A stretch of 64,000 nucleotides of DNA from assembly GCA_004193555.1 (NCBI GenBank), contig RPGP01000040.1, forward strand, positions 625,127 to 689,126, read 5' to 3'. Source of the stretch: Desulfobacteraceae bacterium Eth-SRB1. Lineage in GTDB: Bacteria > Desulfobacterota > Desulfobacteria > Desulfobacterales > ETH-SRB1. Below the pieces are notes generated by a model, which was not told where the DNA came from, searched no databases, and was given only the letters and a program-made list of their open reading frames with translations. Shown one piece after another: positions 46,470 to 55,438 of this stretch (positions within the stretch are counted from its first letter, which is position 1; the number at the start of each line of letters is the position of its first letter). Position numbers and translations under genes: made by a program.

Positions 46470-46967
46470 GTTCTTGTCCCCCCTTTTTTAGCCACGGATA
46501 AACGCAGATAAAACCATATCTACGAAGAACCACTCACTTTTTTGAGTTTGTAAATTTCTGGTTGAATAATACCTAAATTGAGCGATTTTTTATAGGTAAT
46601 AAGCACTTAACCACTCGACTAGTAACTTCTCAAAAACTTGGGGTATTTGTTGCCCTCCGTTGTTCCGGCAACATGGTCGGCTCGCTCCATAGTTTGGAGC
46701 AAGGCAACCATGTTGCCGTTGGCTTTACGCAAACACGGTTTGCTTGCTCCATAGTACGCCGACATGGTCGGCTTGCTCCATATTATTTGGAGCAAGGCAA
46801 CCGTGTTGCCGTAAAGGGTTTGGGTGACAAAAACACAACATCTACCCAGACTTTTTGAGAAGTTACCTCGACCACTCGACGATGTCTGGAAATTAACAAA
46901 AAAAACAGCTTGTATCCGCGTTTATCTGCGTTTATCTGCGGCCAATTTGTCTTTTTCTTTTGAGCTA
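46470..46967. mobile_element. MITE-like element carrying REP units, within a repeat-filled gap
   Basis: The element spans 46622-46866. GTAACTTCTCAAAAA at 46622-46636 is the exact complement of TTTTTGAGAAGTTAC at 46852-46866, and the pairing extends imperfectly to about 24 bp. Inside lie REP tails (46665-46692, 46755-46784), a full unit (46693-46754) and a head (46787-46813). The phrase ACCACTCGAC flanks both ends and may be a target duplication, though it is itself repetitive. Outside the element, GCAGATAAACGC-type phrases (46491-46515 and 46914-46940) are in opposite orientation. There is no gene. A second copy is at 58509-58768. Confidence 0.75.
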
Positions 46968-49900
46968 TTATGGCGACCCTGGAGGTGAAGGAAGCTCCGA
47001 TATACCGGGCAACGCTACACCTGCGCCGGTGCCGGAGAAGTTGTTGCTGCTGTATTGTCCGGCCGCGGCACCGCTCATATTGATATCATGATCGGCTACC
47101 GTTCCTGAACCGGTAACGCCGGCAGCCCACTGGTTTGTATCCCATTTTTGCACATCAAAATTCGCATTTATGTTACCGCTTGTTCCAATCAGCGGCACAC
47201 TCGTACCTACAGAAGGATCAGAAGTATAACTTCCACTTACGTCTCCTGTTGCCCAGATTCTGGGCGCAGCGCCGTTAGAATAGGCAAAAAAGGTTGTATC
47301 ATTCATGTTGACAGTCATGCCATCAGCGCTGCCTGTGAGATTTGTCCTTCCCACCTCAATGCAGGGGATATTGAGTTGCGCGAGCTTATCTTTCCCCAAA
47401 TCGGTGTCTGTCATGGCAAGGAAAGTTCTTGTGTCTATACCGGCCCACATGGCGGCTGTCTGCCAGGTAGCGTTGAGCGGGTTGAAAGTGCCTTTGAGGT
47501 CTGCTCCGCACACACCTGTCACCACCTCATCCAGATTGACCCAGGCTCCGACCCCCTTGCCGGAGATCATGTTGTCAGACCACGATCCTGCTGCATCAGA
47601 AGAACTTAAAAGATAACACTTTCTTTTTGTTGTTCCGTCATCAAAAGAAAATGGAAGATACCAGTGATCGGATGTGTTTCCGTCAAATTCAGTATAGGTA
47701 CCACCATAAATCGTTGATGTTACGGAGAAATACTGGTTATAAAACTGGCCGCCTATCTGCAGCGTGCCGGTTGTCTTGACGGCAGCGCTTTTTTTGCGTC
47801 CGTATCTCCGGTGTATATCACCACCAAACAGCCCAGTTGAAGCATTAAAGAACTCTCCATGAAATTCTGCAGAACCTTCTAAGTAAGTTTGCCTTATAAG
47901 ACCTCCGCTATCAGGATGAAAATCAGATGCATTAAAACCGGTAGCCTGTACTATTTCAACAGGATAGATTCCTCCTGTTCCATCCCACATCTCGGCATCA
48001 GGATAGATATCTCCGTCAAAACTTCCCTTGAGAAAGCCCATATTCCCTGACTTGTCGAGATAAAGCGCTAACATCCCGCCTTCCAGTGTATTGTTTGCAA
48101 GGGTACGCCCACCCATGTAGCCGTAATATGCTCCGTTTTGAGAATTGTCATCCTGGTTCCAGATGGTGCAACTGCCATCATAGGGATTGTAGCTCTTAAT
48201 GCCCATGGAAAAAACCGACGGCAGCACCTCGTCATACCATGCATCATATTCGCCGATGAAACGGATATTGGCTTTGTCGCCGGCAGAGGCTGTCCAGAGA
48301 TCATCAAGACCGCCCATGAAACCGTCAAGCCAGCCTCTTCCTCTTAAGTTGTAGGTGGGATTTTCGTTTCGTAAAACTTCCCCAGTCACAGATGCCCCAT
48401 CCTTCAAGTATTCCTCATACAAGCCCAAATCAACACTCCAGGTGCCCTCACTGTAAGAGAGTGCTCCATTGTCATCAACCCATGTCTCGGTAGTTCCATC
48501 CGCGTTATAGTTAATATGGGTGGTTTTAGTGCCATCATACTCAACAGACCATCCTGCTTCAACTCCGGTCTCGTAGCTGTAGTGATAGTGAGAACCCTCG
48601 GGAGTTCCGTCATCCCACTGTCCTTCGTATTGTTCCATCATCCTTGTCAGATCAGCACCGTCAAGAATTCCGTTGAACTTGAGTTTCTCGCTGCTCTCCC
48701 AGTAGCCGGAGGAAACTGCCTGCCAGCCGCCGTTGGTACTTTCAACATCATAAGCGTAAGTGCCTGTAATTTCTCCGGCAAGCTGCCCATAGTCGGCAAG
48801 AGTAAGAAAGTTACCAGTGTAGCTGCTTGCAAACGCACCACTTCCACTGTTTTCAAATGTTCCGTTTATCTCATCTGTCAGCCATATCCCTGTATCAGTA
48901 TATCCACTGGCTCTTGCCGACCAGGTAGTTGATGAATCGGGATTATAGAAACAATTGTTATAACCGAACATAAGCCGGTATACTCCCAGGCCTTCACCAC
49001 TGAGGGAAAGTGTCTCCCCCCATCCTAATTCGCTGAAGATTTCAGAGTTAGAGTCGCCAAAATCTCCGGAGAGCCACCCGGCAATCGTTCCTCTGTCCAG
49101 ATTTGTGCTGAGATCTGCTGGTAAGATGCCGGTGCTTTGGATTGTGGTTGTCACCGGAGAAACAGTCCCTGAAGCATTCCACATTTCCAGGTCAGGATAA
49201 ACAGTTCCTGAAAATCCTCCTTTGAGAATACCTGCATTCTGCGAAGGATCGACATAAACAGCGTATATATCGCCATTCATGTTATCAGTAATACCGCTTA
49301 AATATCCGGCATAAGCTCCTGTAGTGATATCACTGCTTTGAATACTGAATCCGAATATGGATGGTTTGTTATAATCTCCGTCCGTGGGATTATACATGCC
49401 CATCAGACTTATGCCCGCAGGATTCGAATCAGTGGCGCTCCACAGATCACCGGTTCCACCCATAATGCCGGAAATTGCCCCGCTATTTGCAAGGCAGAAG
49501 GAAGACCTTTCTTCATACCAGTGGCGTTCCCAGGTACCTCCGTCATCTGGAGGCTCGGAAAAGTAGGCAGAATTAGAATCATAGGCACCGACAGTCCACG
49601 ATCCTCTGGTAAAAGTCAAAAAATCATCCTCTATTATGCCGACACGCGTGCCATCGGGAAGATAGATATCTCCAGATTCACTATCGCTCTCATAATAGTC
49701 TTCCCAATTTTCGCCATACAGAAGAACGTCCTCATCGGAGACAAAATAGTCGTAATCATAACGTGCGTCATAATATGGATCCCCTGTTGTTGTAACCCTT
49801 CTTCCAAAACTGCCAGCATAAAGAGTGCCGCCAACGGTCCTGTAAGTGTCTCCGCCAAATGAGCTGCTGAAGGTCAGAGGATCGCCGGTGAATGTGCCGA

Positions 49901-52900
49901 GGCTTTCACCGATCCATGTGCCTGACTCCCCTTCTTCCACTGCATTGATACCGTAAAATGATCCTCCAATGGAACCGGTATGTGTGCTGGTGAGGAATGT
50001 TCCAACAAGAGATCCTGTTATCTCTCCTTCTCCTGTCCAATCGCCACCTGCATCGGCAAGCCAGTAACCATAACTGTCAGCCACATATTCAAGTTCCATG
50101 TTTCCACCCACCCTGGCCGACCAGGTGGTATCACCGGCAGGTTTGCCATTATATACATTTTCATATCCGAGCTTCAAATCATAGATTCCGCACAAAGGGG
50201 CGGCTTCTGTGCTATAGTCAACAATATAAAAAATATTCATCAACCACTCATACTCATCTTCACATCCCCCATTACCCAGGATAAAACCAGCGCTTTCATC
50301 AAAATTTCCGGATAAGCGGGAACTAATATAGCCATAACCTGCATCAATGGAATCGTAATCAGAGTAGATTTGCGTACCAGAAGGGGTCAGAGTGCCTTCA
50401 GCCATCCACATCTCAAGCTCTGGATAGTAGAGCCCGGAAACATCGCCTTTGACATAACCGGCGGTAACAGATTCGTCCTCCAAATCCATATTTACCATAT
50501 TTAAATAAAGAGCCACAGCCGTCCCTTCCATGGCGCCGTTTTCCCAGATGCCGCCGGTAAAACCCATGAATGCCTCTGTTTCTCCTTCGTCTGAAATACC
50601 AAAGGCATAAATCTCCGAATTCCACAGATAGTGATCTTTTCCTTCAAGCCCATCTTCATGATAATATTCACCCATGGCTAAAAACTCGGCAGGGCCGTCC
50701 CACGGCGCGCTGAGACCTCCGATAATGCCATATTCCTCACCTGCCCAGTCCATATTGCCGTTATTATTATAGTAAAGACTGGCGCCCTCCCAATACCCGC
50801 TGAAGGCAAGTGGTTCGCCTTCATATACGCCCAGAGATGTTGCGGCCCAGTGTCCTGAGTCATCATAAAAACCAATGATATCTCCTCTAATCTCACCCAT
50901 CTTAACTGAGGTCAGAAATTTTCCGTTGCTCAGGCTGCCGGAAATCTTATTTTCGTCCCATGCACCGGCAGTTATATCGGCAAGCCAGTAACCGTTATCT
51001 AACAAATAATCATCATCACCTTCATAAGTTCCAAAATCGGCGCTGCCACCTGTCTTTGCAGACCACGTAGTTGCTCCATTCGGGTTATCATAGCCTTCAT
51101 CATAACCATTTAAGACAATATCGTATATCCCCCAATTCCATCCATCTATGTATCTGGTCCACCCGTAGCAGAAGCTGCCCTCGCAGTGTTCCGCCCCGGA
51201 TATATAGCCATTTCCGCTAAAATCACCTGAAAGATTGGCGTGTATGCTCGTATCCGTGCGAACCTCATCGCAGAAGTCAGCAGGGTTAATTCCGCTATCA
51301 GGAGACATCATGGTCGCTGCCCAGATGCCATCCGCATCGAGCATAGCTTTATAATTTTTATAGAGTTCAGGATAGTATGTTCCCGTGAGGTTTCCAGTTA
51401 TATAACCGGCATTTCCACCAGGGTCCATATAGAGACTGACAATTCTTCCATCGATTAGACCGTCATTCAAGACACCACCTATAAAGCCATTAAATGCACC
51501 GCCATCATAAGTTGTGCGATTTTCATCAATGGCATTAAAGCTGTATATATTACTGCTCCAGAGAAGTGGATATGGGTCGTCAACACCAGAGCAGGATCCA
51601 CCCATATAAGCCACATTAACAGTCTGAGTCTGCCAGGCGATCCCATCCCACATCCATGGCGATGTTATGCCTCCGGCAAGAGCTTCAACATCATCACATG
51701 TTTCAAAATAATAGTCTCCATCATCTTCACGACCGGCATAAAGACCCCAGTCCGGGCCATCATTCAAATCAGAAGCGCTTTCAATTAACCCGCTGAAGGC
51801 GAGCTCCTGCTCGCTGAATGTGCCTGATGCCAGGGCTTCCCATGCGCCTGTAGAATATGTATCGTAACTTCCAAAAATCTTGCCTGTTATTAAACCAAGC
51901 GCTGTATTTGTAAGATATCTTCCTTCAATTGCATTTCCTTCTATAGTATGATCAGGGTTCCAGAAACCCTCCTCTATATGGGCAATCCAGTAATCGTTCC
52001 AATTATTTTTCCAGTAACCACCTCCACAGACTATTGAAAAGGTCGAGGTGGAATCGGGATTATCATAGTATCCGCCAAGTTCCAGTTTGTATATTCCCCA
52101 GGGTTCATCTTTATTTGTTTGGGGATTTGTAAGCCAGGTGGTTTCTGCTGCCTCAAGACTATCGCCTGCATTAATAAAACCATATCCATTAAATGTTCCA
52201 TAAATATCACCGTCAGGGTTTCCGGAATTCGTATATGATGAGAGGTCGGAGCCGACATCGTAATCAGCGGTTAATGATTTTTTATCAGCGGTTAATGTTC
52301 CATTTGCCTCCCACATTTCAATTTCAGGATAATGCGGGCCTGTAAATAATCCTGAAAGAATGCCGGCATAACCTGAAGAATCTATGTAAAGTCCATTTAT
52401 CATGCCTTTTACTGTGTTATCATGCGTTACGCCACCAATCCAGCCGCTCCACTGGTTTTCAGTTTCTACATAATCGTTTCCGGATATATTCGTCCACCAG
52501 GTAGTGTAAGCACTCGGATATGTTTTTCCTATGAGCCTGGTTTCAACAGGTATTCCGGGCAACTCAAAGGGGGAGTCAATTACGCCAATGCCTCCTTCTA
52601 TTGAATAATCATAGCATTCCATGCCATCATAGTCAGAACGATAGTAATAATAAGCTCCGTCAATATCTCCGCCAAAGGCCAAGGGAGTTTCTGTTAATGT
52701 GCCAATACCCGAATCCGTTGCTTGCCATGTCCCATCATTAAATGTAGCGTCGACAGCGCCTGTACCTGTGCCCAATGTCGTATGTGTTAAATAAGTAAAG
52801 TTTGATGCACCCTCTGTGCCGTTGATTGTTTCAATCCAGTAACCATTCGTATTAGCGGAACTGTCCAAGGTCTGACCCCCGGCAGTCATCTCCCAGGATG

Positions 52901-54455
52901 AAGAATGCGCGCCGGTATATGTGCCCTCTAATTCTAATATCCACCCACCCCAGTTCTGGTTCGCAACAGCCGAAATATCGCCGTCCGCAGATCCTTCTAT
53001 GGTGCTGCCTGTGCCACTTACAGAACCGGTCAGTGCGTATGGGTGCAGATCAAAGGGCAATGTGTCGGAGGAAGTGTTTCCCGCCTCGTCCGTGGCCGTG
53101 TATTCAAATATGTGCTCGCCCTCCCCCAATCCGCTAAAACTTGTAGTAGTCACTGTTGCATCGTCAAGGTTGCAGGAATAGGTCACAGTTTCGTTGCTTG
53201 AGAGGTCAAGGTTTACTGCGGTTAAATTATCTGTTTCAGGAGATGCTGCAGATGCTATCGTTATAACAGGGGGTGTTGTATCCACTTCTGTCTCAGGAGG
53301 AATATAAGGTTCCAAATTCTCTGTCGTTGGATCAATGTCACCTGTTTCTATGACCGGGCTATCTGCTATACCACCACCAGCCGTTCCTAAATCAACATCA
53401 GCAGAAGACCCGGAAATAAATCCTGTGTCAGTTTCAACAGAAAGTTCAGTAGCTGGTTCCGGTGCGGTTGAAACTGATTCCGGTGCTGCTTCGGAAGGAA
53501 CAGCCTGTTCCTCTGCCGCAGGCAAAGGTGCTTCTCCTGCTTCTTCCGGTCCAGGAGCGGCTTCTTCGGCAGGAGCCTCCTCAACAGGCGCTTCTTCTGC
53601 TGTCTCTATTTCTTCGGCCGGAGCCTCCTCAGCGACCTCTCCTTCCTCAACAGGCGCCTCTTCTTCAACGGCCGCCTCTTCCTCAGCAGGCGCTTCTTCC
53701 TCAGCGACCTCTTCCTCCTCAACAGCCTCCTCTTCTTCAGCCTCAGCCTCCTCTTCTACCGCTTCAACCTTCTCTTCTTCCTCTTCCTCGGCCTCCTCCT
53801 CTTCTTCCGAAGGAGCTGTATCCTCTGTATGCTGCTGAAGTTCAATATCTGTGGCCGGCTTTATAACAGGGGGCTGGTCAGGACTTATAACTATCATGGC
53901 CTGGCCTGCTTTGATGGTTTTCACCACATCGGGCCTGTTTACACTATAACCATAACCGCTTCCTTTTTTGAATATTGCGCCGCTTGTATTCCTCTGATGA
54001 AAGACAAAAAAGTTGGTGCCTCTAACCCCGCAAACAGCCGTGGGGGTTTGAACCTCATAGAGATTTTGCGTTTTACGCCCAAAAGTCTTTGCTGCTGTTT
54101 TCTTTACAATATTCTGGATCTTTCCTCTAAAAAGCTTCAGAATCCCTCTGGTCTGTTTTTTCTCTACCATATATTCATTAATCTTTACCCGGCTTTTCTG
54201 GGCAAAACGGAGGATGCTGCCATCTATAAGAGCAATTTCTGCTTTTGAGTTGCTCTTGGTCCGTATAATATCGCCCACATTTACATCATCTCCCTTGTGG
54301 GCCGGCACAGCCTTCATGCCGGGAGCGGTGATATCCACCCTCCCCTTAACATAAGTAAATGTGCCGACAGTCTCTGACAGAGCAACCACAGGAAACATAA
54401 TGAGAACGGTCAGAGAAACCATAAAAAATATTATAAGAGAGATTATGCGTTTCAT
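46968..54455 (-). CDS. Giant FecR-domain repeat protein
   Basis: A 2495-residue exported protein. A signal peptide precedes a FecR domain (about 28-185; VNVGDIIRTKSNSKAEIALIDGSILRF, TPTAVCGVRGTNFF). A Glu/Ala/Pro-rich linker (about 215-345) and an Ig-like segment (about 390-470) follow. Then come roughly five long repeats with shared phrases: W(G)IY.L.LG, TTWSA..GG, G.ITG...G.Y, EPLAFSG, GNAGY..G..SG.YYPE.EMW.A.GTL. The C-terminus is Gly-rich with no obvious anchor. FecR domains elsewhere contact peptidoglycan or outer-membrane partners. The repeats are not recognised. AGGAGG stands before the ATG. A TPR/beta-barrel gene lies upstream beyond the REP transposase. Confidence 0.82.
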   Translation of the reverse strand: MKRIISLIIFFMVSLTVLIMFPVVALSETVGTFTYVKGRVDITAPGMKAVPAHKGDDVNVGDIIRTKSNSKAEIALIDGSILRFAQKSRVKINEYMVEKKQTRGILKLFRGKIQNIVKKTAAKTFGRKTQNLYEVQTPTAVCGVRGTNFFVFHQRNTSGAIFKKGSGYGYSVNRPDVVKTIKAGQAMIVISPDQPPVIKPATDIELQQHTEDTAPSEEEEEAEEEEEEKVEAVEEEAEAEEEEAVEEEEVAEEEAPAEEEAAVEEEAPVEEGEVAEEAPAEEIETAEEAPVEEAPAEEAAPGPEEAGEAPLPAAEEQAVPSEAAPESVSTAPEPATELSVETDTGFISGSSADVDLGTAGGGIADSPVIETGDIDPTTENLEPYIPPETEVDTTPPVITIASAASPETDNLTAVNLDLSSNETVTYSCNLDDATVTTTSFSGLGEGEHIFEYTATDEAGNTSSDTLPFDLHPYALTGSVSGTGSTIEGSADGDISAVANQNWGGWILELEGTYTGAHSSSWEMTAGGQTLDSSANTNGYWIETINGTEGASNFTYLTHTTLGTGTGAVDATFNDGTWQATDSGIGTLTETPLAFGGDIDGAYYYYRSDYDGMECYDYSIEGGIGVIDSPFELPGIPVETRLIGKTYPSAYTTWWTNISGNDYVETENQWSGWIGGVTHDNTVKGMINGLYIDSSGYAGILSGLFTGPHYPEIEMWEANGTLTADKKSLTADYDVGSDLSSYTNSGNPDGDIYGTFNGYGFINAGDSLEAAETTWLTNPQTNKDEPWGIYKLELGGYYDNPDSTSTFSIVCGGGYWKNNWNDYWIAHIEEGFWNPDHTIEGNAIEGRYLTNTALGLITGKIFGSYDTYSTGAWEALASGTFSEQELAFSGLIESASDLNDGPDWGLYAGREDDGDYYFETCDDVEALAGGITSPWMWDGIAWQTQTVNVAYMGGSCSGVDDPYPLLWSSNIYSFNAIDENRTTYDGGAFNGFIGGVLNDGLIDGRIVSLYMDPGGNAGYITGNLTGTYYPELYKNYKAMLDADGIWAATMMSPDSGINPADFCDEVRTDTSIHANLSGDFSGNGYISGAEHCEGSFCYGWTRYIDGWNWGIYDIVLNGYDEGYDNPNGATTWSAKTGGSADFGTYEGDDDYLLDNGYWLADITAGAWDENKISGSLSNGKFLTSVKMGEIRGDIIGFYDDSGHWAATSLGVYEGEPLAFSGYWEGASLYYNNNGNMDWAGEEYGIIGGLSAPWDGPAEFLAMGEYYHEDGLEGKDHYLWNSEIYAFGISDEGETEAFMGFTGGIWENGAMEGTAVALYLNMVNMDLEDESVTAGYVKGDVSGLYYPELEMWMAEGTLTPSGTQIYSDYDSIDAGYGYISSRLSGNFDESAGFILGNGGCEDEYEWLMNIFYIVDYSTEAAPLCGIYDLKLGYENVYNGKPAGDTTWSARVGGNMELEYVADSYGYWLADAGGDWTGEGEITGSLVGTFLTSTHTGSIGGSFYGINAVEEGESGTWIGESLGTFTGDPLTFSSSFGGDTYRTVGGTLYAGSFGRRVTTTGDPYYDARYDYDYFVSDEDVLLYGENWEDYYESDSESGDIYLPDGTRVGIIEDDFLTFTRGSWTVGAYDSNSAYFSEPPDDGGTWERHWYEERSSFCLANSGAISGIMGGTGDLWSATDSNPAGISLMGMYNPTDGDYNKPSIFGFSIQSSDITTGAYAGYLSGITDNMNGDIYAVYVDPSQNAGILKGGFSGTVYPDLEMWNASGTVSPVTTTIQSTGILPADLSTNLDRGTIAGWLSGDFGDSNSEIFSELGWGETLSLSGEGLGVYRLMFGYNNCFYNPDSSTTWSARASGYTDTGIWLTDEINGTFENSGSGAFASSYTGNFLTLADYGQLAGEITGTYAYDVESTNGGWQAVSSGYWESSEKLKFNGILDGADLTRMMEQYEGQWDDGTPEGSHYHYSYETGVEAGWSVEYDGTKTTHINYNADGTTETWVDDNGALSYSEGTWSVDLGLYEEYLKDGASVTGEVLRNENPTYNLRGRGWLDGFMGGLDDLWTASAGDKANIRFIGEYDAWYDEVLPSVFSMGIKSYNPYDGSCTIWNQDDNSQNGAYYGYMGGRTLANNTLEGGMLALYLDKSGNMGFLKGSFDGDIYPDAEMWDGTGGIYPVEIVQATGFNASDFHPDSGGLIRQTYLEGSAEFHGEFFNASTGLFGGDIHRRYGRKKSAAVKTTGTLQIGGQFYNQYFSVTSTIYGGTYTEFDGNTSDHWYLPFSFDDGTTKRKCYLLSSSDAAGSWSDNMISGKGVGAWVNLDEVVTGVCGADLKGTFNPLNATWQTAAMWAGIDTRTFLAMTDTDLGKDKLAQLNIPCIEVGRTNLTGSADGMTVNMNDTTFFAYSNGAAPRIWATGDVSGSYTSDPSVGTSVPLIGTSGNINANFDVQKWDTNQWAAGVTGSGTVADHDINMSGAAAGQYSSNNFSGTGAGVALPGISELPSPPGSP

Positions 54456-54472
54456 TTTAATCCTCCTTTATT

Positions 54473-54667
54473 TCTGGAGCAAGGCATCCGTGATGCCGTA
54501 TTTTGGAGCAAGGCATCCGTGTTGCCGTTGCATTTACGCAAACACGGTTTGCTTGCTCCATAGTACGCCGACATGGTCGGCTCGCTCCATAGTTTTTGGA
54601 GCAAGGCATCCGTGATGCCGTATCACACCGACATGGTCGGTTCGCTCCATATACACATGTTGCCGTA
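54473..54667. repeat. REP-like cluster downstream of the transposase gene
   Basis: Heads lie at 54473-54500, 54502-54527 and 54594-54621. Tails lie at 54536-54563 (GCAAACACGGTTTGC type), 54564-54591 (GCCGACATGGTCGGC) and 54627-54651 (ACCGACATGGTCGGT, again compensated). A partial head lies at about 54655-54667. The cluster fills the gap between the FecR gene start and the transposase stop. Confidence 0.88.
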
Positions 54668-54674
54668 CAGCAAT

Positions 54675-55217
54675 TTAATGATCATTTTTTATATTTATCT
54701 TGTCAAACGGATATGCTTCCCTCAATCGTTCAAGATATTCTTTTTGCTCTTTATATCTATGAAAATAGCTTCCCCATTGATAATCTTGTGCTTTCTTTAC
54801 GTAACCATGCTTTACAGGATTGAAGTAAATGTAATTTAGCCTTGCATAATAAGATCTTTCGTAAGTGATACAGGTGTCCCAATAATTGTCGAATATTTTC
54901 GGAAAGGCATTATATTGTGGATATTCTTTTTTTATAAACATTGCTGTAAATTTGTGATACTCTGATACAAATTTTGAAATATCAGCTCCTTTTTGGGGCG
55001 AGTTGACCATAATGTGGTAATGATTATCCAAAATCACCCAATCCTCAAGTGTCCAGTCATAATTCCGGTATGCGATCTTGAGAGACGATAGCAGTTTTTG
55101 TTTTGAGTTATCATCAAGTATTTTTATCTTTTTATATGTTGACGCTGTAATAAAATATTTCGCAGAGTCTTTGTGCAAATGAGGTGGAGTATGAACATAT
55201 GTCTTGTATTTTTCCAT
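54675..55217 (-). CDS. REP-associated tyrosine transposase (Y1_Tnp family)
   Basis: A 180-residue protein of the IS200/REP-associated (RAYT/TnpA_REP) family. The HUH motif is in WVILDNHYHIMVN (about residues 62-74), and YFITASTYKK near the start is the family phrase. The Tyr in ERSYYARLNYIYFNPVKHGYV (about residues 120-140) fits the catalytic Tyr helix. RAYTs are single-copy domesticated transposases that nick and move REP/BIME hairpins. It is flanked on both sides within 10 bases by the REP-like clusters at 54473-54667 and 55225-55362, the expected arrangement. It lacks IS200-type ends. Confidence 0.9.
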   Translation of the reverse strand: MEKYKTYVHTPPHLHKDSAKYFITASTYKKIKILDDNSKQKLLSSLKIAYRNYDWTLEDWVILDNHYHIMVNSPQKGADISKFVSEYHKFTAMFIKKEYPQYNAFPKIFDNYWDTCITYERSYYARLNYIYFNPVKHGYVKKAQDYQWGSYFHRYKEQKEYLERLREAYPFDKINIKNDH

Positions 55218-55224
55218 TTGTTTT

Positions 55225-55362
55225 TACGCCGACATGGTCGGCTCGCTCCATATTATTTGGATCGAGGCATCCATGTTGCTGTATTATCACGCCGACATGG
55301 TCGGCTGGCTCCATGTTTTTTGGGCAAGGCTGGCTCCATATTTTTGGAGGTCGGCTCGCTAC
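55225..55362. repeat. REP-like cluster upstream of the transposase gene
   Basis: Tail at 55225-55253 (ACGCCGACATGGTCGGC), head at 55256-55282 (TTTGGATCGAGGCATCC), tail at 55288-55316, then degenerate pieces to 55362 (GGGCAAGGCTGGCTCC, GGAGGTCGGCTCGCT). It lies directly before the start codon of the transposase and may contain its promoter or leader. Confidence 0.85.
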
Positions 55363-55438
55363 AAAAGTAATAATATGATAAATTGCAAATTCAGGAATTA
55401 AAAATCCCTAAATCCGTGTAATCTGCGTAATCTGCGGA

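Noticed and set aside
53335-53838. Long plus-strand Ser/Ala-rich open frames over 53.3-53.9 kb
   Set aside because: They are the antisense of the Glu/Ala-rich linker of the FecR protein. They are low complexity with no ribosome site.
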